From Candidatus Gracilibacteria bacterium (GTDB lineage: Bacteria > Patescibacteriota > Gracilibacteria > BD1-5 > UBA6164): a stretch of DNA of 64,000 bases. The DNA is taken from NCBI GenBank assembly GCA_010119145.1, contig JAACSU010000008.1, positions 124,001 to 188,000 of the forward strand. The letters run 5' to 3'. The notes under the pieces are model-generated. The model made no database searches and had not been told where the DNA came from. It saw only the letters and a list, made by a program, of their open reading frames with translations. Both the position numbers and the translations under genes were made by a program. Positions 11,219-22,709 of the stretch are shown in pieces; within the stretch, counting starts at the first letter, position 1, and every line of letters begins with the position of its first letter.

Positions 11219-12499
11219 TTAGTCTTCTTTTATGACTTCTCAAGTTCAAGTTTCTATCTTGTTTTTTTCATATTGCTCTACTGTGAGTCAAATAGAGTTT
11301 TTCTCAATATAGCTTTTAAGAACTTCTTTTGCTGTTTCAAGCTGTCTATCATACTTATCTTCGTAATCAGCTTCTTCAAAATTTACTTCTATATCAGGAA
11401 CAATACCTTCAGCGTCAATATTTACTCATTTTGGAGTAAACCATTTTGCTACCGTGAGCTTTAACATACTTCCATCTTCAAGATCAAATGGTTGTTGTAC
11501 TGATCACTTTCCATAACTTTTTTCTCCAACAAGAATAGCCTTATCATAATCCTTGAGAGCTCAAGCTGTAATTTCAGAGGCTGAAGCAGAATTTCAATTA
11601 ATCAATACCACTATCTTTTTTTCAAAGAGACTCTCAGAGCCAATTGAGAAATAACTTTGGTCAAAAAATGAGTCTTTATATCTCGTTTTTACGAGTACTT
11701 CTCATTCAGGTATAAATTCAGATAATATTTGCACAGCACTTTGTAAAAATCATCCTCCGTTATCACGTAAATCTATTATAAGTCCATCAACTCAGGCAGC
11801 TTGAACATCAGCAAGTGCTTTTGAAAATTCTTCCGCTGTTGTGTCTCAAAAGAGATTTAATGCAATGTATCAAATATTGTCTTCTTCAAAAAATTTCTGT
11901 TCTATTGATGGAATATGAATTTTATCTCGTACAACCGATATATCTAATGTAGATTCTGATTCTGGTCTAAGTAAAGTGAGAGTTACTTGACTTCAAGCAG
12001 GACCCTTAATTTTTTCAACCGCATCATATAAATCGAGTTCAGATATAGTTTCTCCATCTACTTGAATAATTATATCTCAGGCTCTAATGTCATATATTTT
12101 AGCAGGAGACCCCTTCAATATTCTCTCAACTAACACTCAAAGTGGGACTTTTTCTACAACAGCTCATATTCATTCAAAGTCTCAAGAAAGAGCTTCATTA
12201 AATTTTTTATTTATTTCAGGATTCATAAATTCAGTATGTTTATCTCATAGGGCAGATACCATCCCTGCAATAGCTCCTTCTACAAGGTCTGATTTTTGAA
12301 CATCTCCAGCAGAAAAATATTCTTCATCAATGATGGAATATACATCCCAAAATTCTGTCATATCTAAGGATCGATTATTCGTATTAAGCGAATATTCCTG
12401 AGTTTTTCACAATTGAGGAAAATAGATATTGGCTATTTGAAAGCTTACAAGAGCTCATAGAATAAAAGATGTTAAAAATACGATGAAAATTTTCTTCAT
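11219..12499 (-). CDS. ctpA: Carboxyl-terminal processing protease, S41 family
   Basis: A periplasmic or cell-surface serine protease with a PDZ domain. The 426-aa product has an N-terminal signal anchor (MKKIFIVFLTSFILGALVSF), a helical stretch, a PDZ domain (about residues 105-190, KGSPAKIYDIRAGDIIIQVDG) and the S41 catalytic domain. The Ser is in NGNSASASEI (about 299-308) and the general-base Lys in GEKSYGKGSVQ (about 319-329). RDNGGGFL is also present. Length is typical of CtpA/Prc-type enzymes. It is transcribed leftward from a long AT-rich divergent intergenic region. Likely roles are cleavage of envelope proteins or quality control. Confidence 0.95.
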
Positions 12500-12837
12500 T
12501 TGTTTACAAGTTTACAAAAATATTATGTTTATTATCTCTCAGTTCATTTTTATTTTTTACATTTTTTACTATATGTTTTTTGCTTTTAAAGCAAGTCAAT
12601 ATCATTTTAAAATATATGTTAAAAAATTGTTTGAAACAACATAGAACTATGTCATAATCACATTATAGTAGAGTTTTCAAGTAAGCATCATGTAAGGAAA
12701 CTGTAAGAATTTAGCTTAGATGCTTATGAAAAGTTTTTAACAATTGTTATTATTACTACTACTATATTAATAATTTGAATATATATATAATATATGCTAA
12801 GATATATGTGAAAAAGTATTTTATAAAAAATAATATT
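12500..12837. other. Divergent AT-rich intergenic region with inverted repeats
   Basis: About 338 bases separating ctpA (minus) from a plus-strand gene series. It must hold both promoters. Visible structure: TTGCTT 12580-12585 with AAGCAA 12589-12594; TTGTTTGAAACAA around 12627-12639; ACATAGAACTATGT around 12639-12652; and TAAGCATC 12682-12689 with GATGCTTA 12719-12726 (8-bp stem, 29-base loop). The last could belong to a small RNA or leader. A TATAAT-like box lies near 12785. No known RNA family is recognisable. Confidence 0.4.
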
Positions 12838-13149
12838 ATGCTGTTCTCATTTTTACATAAACAGAGAGATATAAAAAAACAAAAAAGAATTATAGAAACT
12901 ATGATATCTTCTTTAAATATTTCTCCAGAACAAAAGGACCTTTATTTTCAAGCAATAAAAATAATGAACCAACAAGAATGCGAAAATCTCTATAAGAATC
13001 TTATTCATTTTATTGAAAAAGTAGAACTCAAAGAAATTGAACAAATTAGAAAAGAGAGTTTTTGAAATATTTCTGGTATGAGAAAAAAAGAAATTGAAGA
13101 AAAGGCTCAAGAAATGAATAGTTTTTCGTTTTTACTTAATAATCTTTAA
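12838..13149 (+). CDS. Small helical hypothetical protein, 103 aa
   Basis: No family recognised. The product is highly charged (Lys/Glu-rich) and predicted helical throughout. It opens MLFSFLHKQRDIKKQK, and a central stretch LNISPEQKDLYFQAIKIMNQ and then KVELKEIEQIRKESF follow. After a TGA-coded glycine the C-terminus reads NISGMRKKEIEEKAQEMN. I prefer ATG 12838 over the upstream in-frame ATG at 12775 because the extra N-terminus would be unusually Ile/Tyr/Lys-rich low-complexity. It is the first of four unknown genes spaced 3-17 bases apart that lead into pepA, so it is probably the first gene of that operon. Confidence 0.7.
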
Positions 13150-13152
13150 ATT

Positions 13153-13398
13153 ATGGAAAATAATGAATTACAAGTACCAATACAATCAAAACCAAACTTA
13201 GAATCAATTGTAAAAATTGGAAATGAAAAGCTCAGTGATTTAAATGATTTCATTGATAAAAAAATACCTGAAATTGATTCATTTTGTGAAAGAAATAATA
13301 CAGCTATGCAAATGTTTTGTGAAAGTGAAAAAGGGTTTAAGAATCTCATATTGAAATATTGAGACGTTCCTAAAAAAGATTTAAAAGTGAAAAAATAA
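13153..13398 (+). CDS. Small hypothetical protein, 81 aa
   Basis: No family recognised. The 81-aa product is hydrophilic and probably helical: MENNELQVPIQSKPNLESIV, then KLSDLNDFIDKKIPEID, two cysteines in FCERNNTAMQMFCES, and a basic tail DVPKKDLKVKK after a TGA glycine. It starts 3 bases after the preceding stop, so cotranscription is very likely. No membrane segment. Nothing in the sequence suggests a catalytic role. Confidence 0.7.
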
Positions 13399-13415
13399 GT
13401 TAAAATAAAAATACA

Positions 13416-14777
13416 ATGCAAAAATATAAAATAGTTGCATCAAAGTCTCAGAAAAAATATACAATTATTGTTTCTGCAGATTCTCAGGCTGAGGCAAAAG
13501 AGAAACTCCATAAAGAGAGTTACTCTATTTTATCTATTTCTGAAGTGACAAAGAGTGATATTGAATGACAAAAATTTATTTTTCAAATAGAGACTCAAGG
13601 AAATATAAAAAACGGAATTATAGTTTGAAAAGATATATTTAAAGTATATGTGAAACTCAGGGATGAGATGTGATATAAGGTAATTTTTTTGTATCCAGAA
13701 GGTGATGAAGCACATAATAATGCAGAAAAAAAACAAAAAATTATTGATCAACTTGAGCATGGTTTTGAGCTCCAAAAAGAAACAATTAAATCTCAGGATA
13801 TAAAAAAAGACAATGATGAAACATTTATTTTTAAAAAAGAAATTCAACAAACTCACGATTTAGTAGAAAAAGTACTTTCAAAAATTGATGTGATTTTGAC
13901 TGATTCAAAATATGCAGGTCTTAATCCTGATTTTAAACTGAAACTTGAATCTATATATGAGAAACTACTCCATTTAAGAAAATCTACAAATATTGTAAAA
14001 CTCAGAGATATTTCAGAATTAGCATTACAAAAAATTGGTGAAATAGAATTGAAAGTTGTGGAATCAAATAAAGATTCTGAATCAAGAGATCTTCTTCAAG
14101 GAACGAATGATTTACTGAAAAAACTCTGATCACATAAAAAATTTATTGAAGCTGATAAAGATATTAAAAAAATAATAATGAGTTTTTTTAGTGATTTAAA
14201 ATTTCCTTCTAAGTTCTTATCTCAATGAAAATTAAATTCAAAATCAAAGAAAGATGCTCTCATCGATACAAAATCTTATAGTTTTTTAAAGACATCACTT
14301 CTTCTTGAAAAATATAAAGAAAAGCTATCAGAAAATAGTAAAGAAATAAGGAAAAATATAGTTTTATTTATAAATCCCTTCAATAAATCTGAGAAGAAAG
14401 AAAAAATACTTTTAAAAAGAAAAGTAATTCAACAAAATATTTCAATTTTAAAAGCTAAAAAGACCTGAAATATTAGTTCTTATACTTCAGTAAAAAAATG
14501 ATATAGTAAAACTCTAGAATTATTACACTCATTTTTTTTAAGTCAATCACAATATGCACTAATACTCATACTTTTAATTAGTATTTTATTTTTAAGTGTT
14601 GTTAATTTTTGAATTCTAAATACAGATTTTTCCAAAAATTATATAAATTTAGTAACAGGAATACTCATGCTATTTTTTGTATATTACTTTTCAATTAGCT
14701 CTAAAAATATTTTTCTGATAATTATAAATATTGTATTTTTCTTTTTTCTCTTTATATTTTTACAAGTTAATTTCTAG
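13416..14777 (+). CDS. Hypothetical coiled-coil membrane protein, 453 aa, GspF-N-like start
   Basis: The N-terminal 45 residues (KYKIVASKSQKKYTIIVSAD...AKEKL...YSILSISEV) resemble the small domain at the start of some GspF/PilC and related pilus proteins, but that is a weak match. A long charged helical region follows (about 90-370, many Lys/Glu, likely coiled coil). At the end there are three hydrophobic segments (about 375-450), the last ending at TAG. No enzymatic motif is visible. Three internal TGA codons near the N-terminus and several later are read as Gly. It is the third gene of the unknown series before pepA. It could be a membrane-tethered structural protein; function unassigned. 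Confidence 0.7.
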
Positions 14778-14788
14778 AAAATATAAAT

Positions 14789-16066
14789 ATGAAATTTTTA
14801 ATTTTTCTCTTATGAATTATTTTTTATTTCATATTTTTTTTGTTTTCACTAGAAAAACAAAATGCATACAACTCAATCCTATGAAGTCTTTTTATAGAAG
14901 CTCATATATATATAGCCACATCACTAATATTTGTTTTCTTTTTATTCGTATCCTCTAGATCAAATAAAGAAATTGCACCTCGAGATTCGGAAATTGAATC
15001 GTCATACAGATTTGATGTTTCTAAAAAAGATATATATGTTTTTGTTAAAATATTTTTCACTCGAATTGTTTATATTTTAGCAATATTACTATTCTACGTA
15101 TGAATTTGACTCATTTTTCAAGTCCTTCTTTGAAGCTTTCAACTACCTATCATATTTTTACTCTTTAATATACTTGTTTTAGGTCTTTTCTTCGTAGAAC
15201 ATAAATTTATAGTATTTCAAGATTTTTTGAGAATTAATACTGGTATTATTTCAGTATATTATATTTTTCTCCATATATTTTATATATTAGGCTGAACTAT
15301 TACACTCTCATTTTTTGATGTTCTAAATATAATTTTGTTATTTGTCCTATTTTTTTTCTTTCTTAAAACAGAAAGAAAAAGTCAGTATAAATATCTCATG
15401 CAAAGTTATGTAATTGCTTTTGTATTTCTGGAAGTACTCGTTACTTTGAAATATTTCTTTTCATTTCAAGCAAGTCTATATGCAATAACGAGCTTAGTTT
15501 TCACATTGATATTTTTTATAAATCCAAGAGAACTTTATAAATATTTTAAAATTCAAATATTTTTAAGTAGAATTTGGGGAATTATTTTTTCTTATTTTTT
15601 CCTTATATTTTTAAGCATTTCTCTATTTAATATTAATTTTGTAGTGCTATTACTCTCTCTCAGTTCATTTATTTTGTGATACATACTTTTAGAATTTCAT
15701 AAAAAATTTCAAAATTATATCAGTCTTTTTTGAGCGAGTTATTGATATTTTATTTGAATGTTTTGAATATTTCTTGCTCTTTGAAAATGAGATTTTGTAC
15801 AAAATTACACCACTATTTTTCTCTATATTATTTCTGTAGTGTACTTAGTTTTTGATATGCTACGTAAAGATTCTCATATTTTTGATAGTTATTTTTTTCA
15901 TGTTTTCTCTTTGCTTGTCAATCTTAGTTGTGTCATTTCTTTCTTCTTTTTTATAGATTTTTCTATACTGAGTGTAGCGCTCTTTCTCATAGGAGAATCT
16001 CTCTATTTTTTCTACTCTTATTTTTCAATTCGTAAAACAGCTAAAAAATGATTCACTATCTCTTAA
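14789..16066 (+). CDS. Polytopic membrane protein of unknown function, 425 aa
   Basis: Almost the whole 425-aa sequence is hydrophobic, with roughly ten to twelve membrane segments rich in Phe, Ile and Leu. Short charged loops occur, such as SSRSNKEIAPRDSEIESS (about residues 65-82), KTERKSQYK and the cytoplasmic-type tail SIRKTAKKGFTIS. No transporter signature (Walker box, MFS or EamA motif) can be seen. TGA glycines occur within the membrane segments. The last codons overlap the start of pepA (ATG 16048), so translation of the two is likely coupled. Function unknown. Confidence 0.75.
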
Positions 16067-17448
16067 AATCTCAAGATATCTCAACTTGAAATATTGTTTG
16101 TGTCTTAAATAACGAAAATCAGTTACAGGTTTTAGATTTTTTAGGATTACAAGATACGATTGTAAAAGATATTAAAAAACATCTCAAGAAAAAAGAGTCT
16201 ATAAATCTTGAATATTTTTTAGGTGGAAGAAAATATTCTAAACTATTTATTCTAATAGATTTAGAACAAAGTTCTCATAGCAGCGTTTTGTTTCTTTGAA
16301 AACATTTTCCTAAACTTCCAGATGCTCTTTCATTAATCCTGCCAGAGTCTCAAAATATTGTTGATATAGTAGAGTTAGCTCTCTTGTCTCGCTACAGTTT
16401 TCAAAATTATCTATCTAAAAAAACACCTAAAGTTTTAGAGCTTGTAAGCACTATTGAACAAAAGAAAGTTTTACAAAATTCTGAGGAGAAAGTAAAAAAT
16501 ATTTTTTTAGCTAGAGACTTATGAGAGACTCCAGCTCATGACCTCACTCCAGAAATCTTTGCATGAATTGTGAAAAAAAATAAATTTAATCATATAAAAG
16601 TAAAAGTATTAACATACAAAGATATTCAAAAAAAATGATTAGGTTTAATCGAGTGAGTATGAAAATGAAGTGTAAACAAACCATACATGGTCATATTAGA
16701 ACACATTAGAAATAAAAAAAATCCAATTACTGGAATTATCGGAAAATGAGTCACGTATGATACCTGATGAAACCAAATAAAGCCATGAGACTTTATGTAT
16801 GATATGAAAGGAGATATGTGAGGAGCTGCAGTAGTGTATAGTCTTATGAAAGAGATAGACAGACAGTATAGTGACAAAAACTTTGTAGCATGTCTTATGC
16901 TGGCAGAAAACGTTGTTTCTAGTAATGCCTATAAACCATCTGATATTCTAAAATGATATACGGGAAAAACAGTAGAAATTATACACACTGATGCTGAGTG
17001 AAGGCTGGTCTTAGCAGATGGAATATCGTATATAGGAAAGAATTATAAAACTCAAAAAATGATTTCTATCGCAACTCTTACCTGAGCTTGTATGGTAGCA
17101 CTCTGATATAGATATGCCTGAGTAATGGGCACAGATGAAGAATTAATCTCGCAAATAATTGAATACTCAAAAACGAACTGTGAAAAATATATACAACTCC
17201 CTTTCGACGATTATTTTGTAGAAAAAACAAAATCAAAAATTGCCGATTTTAATAATCTGGAGAGATCAGTTCATGCTGGAAGCTCTATGGGTGCAGCATT
17301 TTTATATAATTTTTTAGAAAATAAAGAAAGTTACACACACATAGATATAGCTGGAGCCTATATAAATGAGTGAGAAGCATACGGTAAAATGCCAAAATGA
17401 ATGACAGGATTTTGAGTTGAAAGCCTTTCAACAATACTTTTAAAATAA
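16048..17448 (+). CDS. pepA: Leucyl aminopeptidase, M17 family
   Basis: A cytosolic dimetal aminopeptidase. The 466-aa product has a variable N-terminal domain (1-150) and the M17 catalytic domain with PAHDLTPEIFA, GKGVTYDTGG (about residues 232-241, counterpart of GKGITFDSGG) and TDAEGRLVLADGISY (about 314-328), which supply the metal ligands and catalytic Arg. The usual NTDAEGR reads HTDAEGR here. The end is INEGEAYGKMPKGMTGFGVESL, typical of the family. More than a dozen glycines are TGA, including several in the active-site region. It overlaps both the upstream membrane protein and the downstream comF (TAATG), so it is translationally coupled. It probably helps recover amino acids from peptides, fitting a host-dependent life. 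Confidence 0.95.
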
Positions 17449-18137
17449 TGGATATAAAAAAACATATTCTCTCACTCTTTGAAAATAAAAAGTGTTATTC
17501 TTGTCAGCAAGATTGACACTTTTTTTGTCCTAAGTGTGCCAATGATCTTGAAAAATATAGTCCATATTGTTATGTTTGTAAAAAATATTCAAAATGATTT
17601 ATGATACATGAAACATGTTCTCAATATATTCCTAATATCTCGAGTATTGTGGTTCTTACCCATTACAAATATCCGATAATAAAAAGGTTATTAAAGCTAT
17701 GAAAATATTATAATAAACCATGAATTTATTGAGATATAATTGATTGAAATAGAGATTTTTTTATACAGGAATCTCAAATTCAAAACAGTGTACTTATTCC
17801 TGTCCCTATGCATTTTCTTAGAAGATGGAAACGCTGATATAACCAATCGTATATTATATCAAAAGAATTATCTAAAAATTTAGATGTATCAGTTAATACG
17901 AAACTACTTAAAAAAAATAAGTATTCTAAGCAGCAATCAAAACTCAAAGCTTCTCAAAGAAGTAAAAATCTAAACGGAAGCTATAAATGTAATCCTCAAA
18001 AGAATATAGATTTCAAAAGTCATATTTATCTTGTAGATGATATAGTATCAAGCGCTTCAACGCTCGAAGAATGCGCCCTCATCCTGAAAAAAAGTTGATA
18101 CAAAAATATCTCTGCAATCTGTTTAGCAAGCGATTAA
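17448..18137 (+). CDS. comF: ComF-family phosphoribosyltransferase-like protein
   Basis: A 229-aa ComF-type protein: an N-terminal zinc-ribbon region (CYSCQQDGHFFCPKC, then YCYVCKK, about residues 17-50) followed by a type I phosphoribosyltransferase fold with IPVPMHFLRRWKRGYNQS and the PRPP-loop motif YLVDDIVSSASTL (about 185-197). ComF proteins take part in DNA uptake in competent bacteria. A pilus assembly block lies 8 kb downstream, so natural transformation is plausible but unproven. Starts at the TAATG junction with pepA. Confidence 0.9.
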
Positions 18138-18273
18138 TTATTGCGGTCTCTCAAGGCTCTTTGAAGGAAACAGTGTCAGAGAAAGCATCTTGAAAGAAAT
18201 GAACATCTCAAGACTTGCACAATCCTAAAATTGATTACAATGGGATGTTAGATTTTAAGCCTAACTTTTCTCT
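18138..18273 (+). other. Structured intergenic region before uvrA, possible small RNA
   Basis: A 136-base gap between comF and uvrA with unusual GC-richer, stem-forming sequence at 18141-18232. UCUCU (18147-18151) can pair with AGAGA (18178-18182), enclosing CAAGGC, UCU, a 5-base loop, GGA and AACAG. This loosely resembles the apical domain of bacterial SRP RNA (CAGG...GGAAGCAG), but the loop differs and one conserved G is A, so I do not call it SRP RNA. CUUGA near 18190 can pair with UCAAG near 18208, giving alternative folds. A short GTTAG/CTAAC hairpin lies at about 18247-18265. It may be a leader or small RNA. Confidence 0.25.
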
Positions 18274-21117
18274 ATGTCAAAATTTCTCGAACTCAAATGA
18301 GCTAGAACCCATAATCTTAAAAATATTGATGTAAAAATCCCTAAAAATACCATGACGGTTATTACTGGTCTTTCTGGGTCTGGAAAATCTTCACTCGCAT
18401 TTTCAACTATTTATGCAATCGGGCAGCAAAAGTACCTAGAGAGTCTTTCAAGCTACGCACGTATGTTCGTGTGAAATAATAAGGATGAAGCTCTCTATGA
18501 TGAAATTATTGGCCTCTCACCGACTATTTCTATTGACCAAAAGACTACAAACAGAAATCCAAGAAGTACTGTTGGAACTATTACAGAAGTATATGATTAT
18601 TATAAGCTCTTATTTCTCAATATTTGAGATCGTAAATGTGTGAATTGTGGACACAAAATTCAGAAAGATTCTATGAAGGACATCATAGAATATATTTCAA
18701 AGTTTGACCTTGAAACGAAATATTATCTTACTGCCCCAATCCTTAGGAACATCGATTGACTCACAGTTGAAAAAATTAAAAAAGAGATACTGGATGCTTG
18801 ATTTATAAGATTTTTACTAAACGAGAAAGAATATAATGTCAATAATGAATTTGAACTCCCGAAATGAAAAATTTCAATTCAAATCATGGTTGATAGACTT
18901 GTGGTAAAAGACTATTCTACTAATACTAGTTCTGACACGAAAAGGCTAAAAGACAGTATAGATGTAGCATATAAAGTAGGAGATGGACAACTTACTGTAT
19001 ATCTTCTTGATCAAGAAGATACTGAGAAGCGAGACTTCTCACAAGTTTTTGTGTGTTCACATTGTTGACATATTCCTGAAAAACTCAGTATTTCTTCATT
19101 TAGTTTCAATTCACATCATGGAGCATGTCCTGAATGTCATGGACTTTGAGAAAAAATGGTCTTTTTAGAAGAGAGTATTGTAAATCCAAGACTGAGTCTT
19201 GCAGAAGGAGCTATTTTACCTCCTGGATTTTGAAATTATTTTGAAGCATTGATTCAAGAAGTGGGGAAAAAACATAAAATAAGAACTAATGTTCCATATT
19301 CTGAACTTAGTGATGAAGAGAGAAAAAAAGTAATGTATGGAACCTGAAGTGGACAATTCACTGTAAATTTTGTCAGTGAACAATGAAAAAGAAATACGTA
19401 TAATTCAAAATTTGAAGGGGTTATTAATACACTTATGAGAAGATATTATGATGGTTGAGTAGAAAGTGGAAATTATGACGATTATGTCACTAATGTTAAT
19501 TGTCCAACGTGTGATGGGTATCGTCTTGCGAAAGAATCACTCAGTGTATTTATTGATGGAATACATATTGGACAATTAACGGATTATAATATCCAAGATA
19601 CTCAAACTTTTTTTAAATGATTAAATCTATCTTCAGAACAACAAAAAATAGTTGAAAAAGTGAAAAAAAATATATTAGAGAGATTAGAGTTTTTAGAAGG
19701 AGTAGGACTTTGATATATGACGCTTTCTCGTAGGTCAAATACTCTTTCTGGTTGAGAAGCTCAAAGAATTCGACTGGCAACTCAAATTTGAGTGAAATTA
19801 GAAGGTATTATTTATGTTTTGGATGAACCATCAATTTGACTTCATCCAAGAGATAATGATATGCTAATAAAAAATCTAAAAAAACTTAGGGATGTTTGAA
19901 ATACGCTTATAATTGTCGAACATGATGAGGATATTATGCGAGAAAGTGACTATATTATAGACGTTTGACCTGGAGCTTGAATTCATGGATGAAATATTGT
20001 AGCTACTTGAAACTTTGAAGAGATTTGCAACAATCCAAATTCAGTAACTTGACCATATTTAAGTGGAAGAAAACAAGTTGAGATAGAAAAAAAAGAAAGA
20101 ACTATTAAAAAATTTCTAAGTATAAAGTGAGCTTCTCACCATAACCTTAAAAACATAGATGTAGATTTTCCAATTTGAAACCTGAGTGTTGTAACGTGAG
20201 TTTCTGGTTCATGAAAATCAAGTCTAATAAATGATATATTAGCTAATTATCTTGCAAATACACTCAATAGAGCCTCTAAAACAGTTGGAAAATTTGAGTC
20301 TATTACGTGAACTGAAAATTTTGATAAGGTACTTGTTATAGATCAATCCCCTATTTGAAAAACTCCACGTTCAAATCCTGCTACCTATACGTGAGTATTT
20401 ACATTTATTCGTGAAGTTTTCGCTTCAAGTTATGACTCAAAACTCAGATGATATGCACCTGGTAGATTTTCTTTCAATACACGAGATGGTCGATGTCCAG
20501 AATGTGATGGTGATGGTGTCAAAAAAATAGAGATGCATTTTCTTCCTCCTGTTTATACAACATGTGAATCTTGTGATGGAAAGAGATTTAATCCTGAAAC
20601 TCTTGAAATTAAATATAAATGAAAGACTATTGCAGACATACTTGAGATGACTGTAGAGGAAGCGTTTGATTTTTTTCACGCTCATCCAAGAATAGTGAAG
20701 ATACTGTGAGTCTTGAATCAAGTTGGACTTGGTTATATTGGACTTGGACAATCGTCAACAACCCTTTCAGGTTGAGAAGCTCAAAGAATTAAGCTTGCCA
20801 GTGAGTTATCAAAACGATCTACCTCTAAGACTATTTATATATTAGATGAACCTACAACGGGACTACATTTTCAAGATATACAAAAACTTCTTAAAATTTT
20901 AGAGTCTTTAGTAGACAAATGAAACACTGTTATTGTCATCGAACATAATATGAATGTTATTATTAATGCTGATTATATCATTGATATTGGACCAAATGGA
21001 TGAGATAGTGGTGGACAATTAGTTGGGATGTGAAGTGTACAAGAAATCAAGAATAATCCTGAAAGTTTTACAGGTCAGGCAATCAAAAAATATGAGCAAC
21101 ATTTTAAAAAATGATAA
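18274..21117 (+). CDS. uvrA: Excinuclease ABC subunit A
   Basis: UvrA is the damage-sensing ATPase of nucleotide excision repair. The 947-aa product has two ABC modules: Walker [10 protein letters not shown] (about residues 31-39) and GVSGSGKSS (about 642), two signatures LSGGEAQRI (about 490 and 830), and the zinc-finger pairs CSHC...CPEC and CPEC...CESC. In both signatures the second Gly is encoded by TGA, strong evidence for the reassignment. LDEPSIGLHPRDND and [13 protein letters not shown] are the Walker B regions. More than 30 glycines use TGA. Length is normal. It overlaps murB at TAATG. Confidence 0.97.
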
Positions 21118-21995
21118 TGGATATTTTACAAAAAAACGTAGACATAACAGAATTATCAAATTATAAAACTCCAGCTATTACTGAATATTTTTTTGAAATT
21201 AATTCTGAAGAAGATATAGACAATATCTTTAATATTTATAAGTGGGCATCAAAAAAAGATATTCCAGTCTTAATAGTGAGTTGAGGTACTAATATGTTGT
21301 TTGCTTTTGATATATATCCATGAGTTATAATCAAAAATAATCTCTCTTGATGGACATATAATACAGAAACTAAAATACTAGAAACTTATTCTCAAGAGCT
21401 TATTTGGACAATAGCATTTGAGCTAGAGGATAGGTATAATCAAGACTTGTGGCATAGATTTATAGGACTTCCCTGAACGGTATGATGAGCAATATATTGA
21501 AATGCTTGATGTTTTTGACTTGAGACTGAAAATAATTTTTTAGATTGTAGACTTATAAATCTAAAAACTTGAGAAAAGTTGATACTTCAAAAAGAAGAAA
21601 TGAACTTTGAGTATAGAGATTCTCTCTTAAAGCAGGAGAAGATATATTTTATAATAGATGCGAGATTTGATCTCTCACAAAAAATTGAAAAATATCATAG
21701 TGATGTCGATAATATAGATTTTAGAGACAATAAACAACCAAAATGAAATAGCTGTTGAAGTTTTTTCAAAAATCCTAATAAAGAAATTTCAGCTGGAGCA
21801 TTGATCGAAAAAGTTTGATTGAAATGATATGCAATTTGAGGTGCATATTACTCTCAACAACATGCAAATTTTCTTATGCATGATGGACATGGTACATATA
21901 AAGATTTGATTCAACTTATTGAACTTGCACAAAAAAGAGTTTTCGAATCAACAGGGATCCAGTTAGTAAATGAAGTACAAATAATAACAATATAG
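21117..21995 (+). CDS. murB: UDP-N-acetylenolpyruvoylglucosamine reductase
   Basis: MurB makes UDP-MurNAc with FAD and NADPH. The 292-aa product has the FAD-binding region VSGGTNMLFAFDI, the conserved FIGLPGTVGGAIYGNAG (about residues 118-134) and the catalytic serine in SCGSFFKNP (about 212-220). It ends ...GIQLVNEVQII with the conserved Glu. The TGA codons fall at highly conserved glycines of GTVGGA. Its presence shows that the organism makes at least part of its own peptidoglycan precursor. The start overlaps the uvrA stop. Confidence 0.95.
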
Positions 21996-21999
21996 ACAT

Positions 22000-22707
22000 A
22001 TGACAATAATGCGACTACAAAAATACATGAGTCAGGCTTGAATCTGTTCTCGTAGAAAAGCTGAAGAATACATAAAATTGGGACAAGTATTTATAAATGA
22101 TAAAGTTGCAGAGCTATGACAATCCATAGATTCAGAAACAGATTCAGTTCGTTTGTGATCCCAGGCTCAAATGAAACAACAGGAGTTTGTCTATTATGTA
22201 TACAATAAACCTAGAGGCATAGAAACTACCTGTGCTCAAAAATGAGGGAGTTCAATCATAGATGTAATAGACATACCTGAAAGAGTTTTTCCAGTTTGAA
22301 GACTTGATAAAGAATCTACAGGACTTATTGTTCTGAGTAATGATGGAAGAATGACAAACTATTTGACACATCCTCGTTATTGACACGAAAAAGAATATGT
22401 CGTAGAGACTTTTGGTTCCCTTGGAGATGAGCAATTAGAATCTATGAGACATTGAGTAGACATCGAATGATATGTTACGAAAGATTGTCATGTTGAACGT
22501 ATAGCAGCCTGAAAATTTTCAATTGTTCTGACAGAGTGAAAAAATAGACAAATCAGAAGAATGGTAGAATCAGTTGGAAGTAAGGTAAAAAAACTAAAAA
22601 GAATTAGAGTTGAAAACCTCAAGCTTTGAACACTCGTTGAATGAGAGTATAGAAAATTTAAAAATTCTGAAAAAGATCAACTTTTTAAAAAATTGTGAAT
22701 TAAATAA
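22000..22707 (+). CDS. RsuA/RluB-family pseudouridine synthase
   Basis: A 235-aa rRNA pseudouridine synthase: N-terminal S4 RNA-binding domain (MRLQKYMSQAGICSRRKAEE...GQVFINDK) and a catalytic domain with the Asp motif GRLDKESTGLIVLSNDG (Asp about residue 103), then KEYVVE and EGKNRQIRRM. It fits the RluB/RsuA family; which rRNA site it modifies cannot be told from sequence. A second in-frame ATG at 22009 could be the start instead of 22000. Its stop is two bases from the stop of the convergent secreted-protein gene. Confidence 0.92.
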
Positions 22708-22709
22708 AT

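Noticed and set aside
13416-17448. Many short ORFs that look like fragmented pseudogenes
   Set aside because: Breaks are all at TGA and the fragments join in the same frame into normal-length proteins; this is code 25, not gene decay.
18147-18182. SRP RNA gene
   Set aside because: Order of elements is similar but the loop and one conserved base differ, so I keep it only as a weak candidate for a structured RNA.
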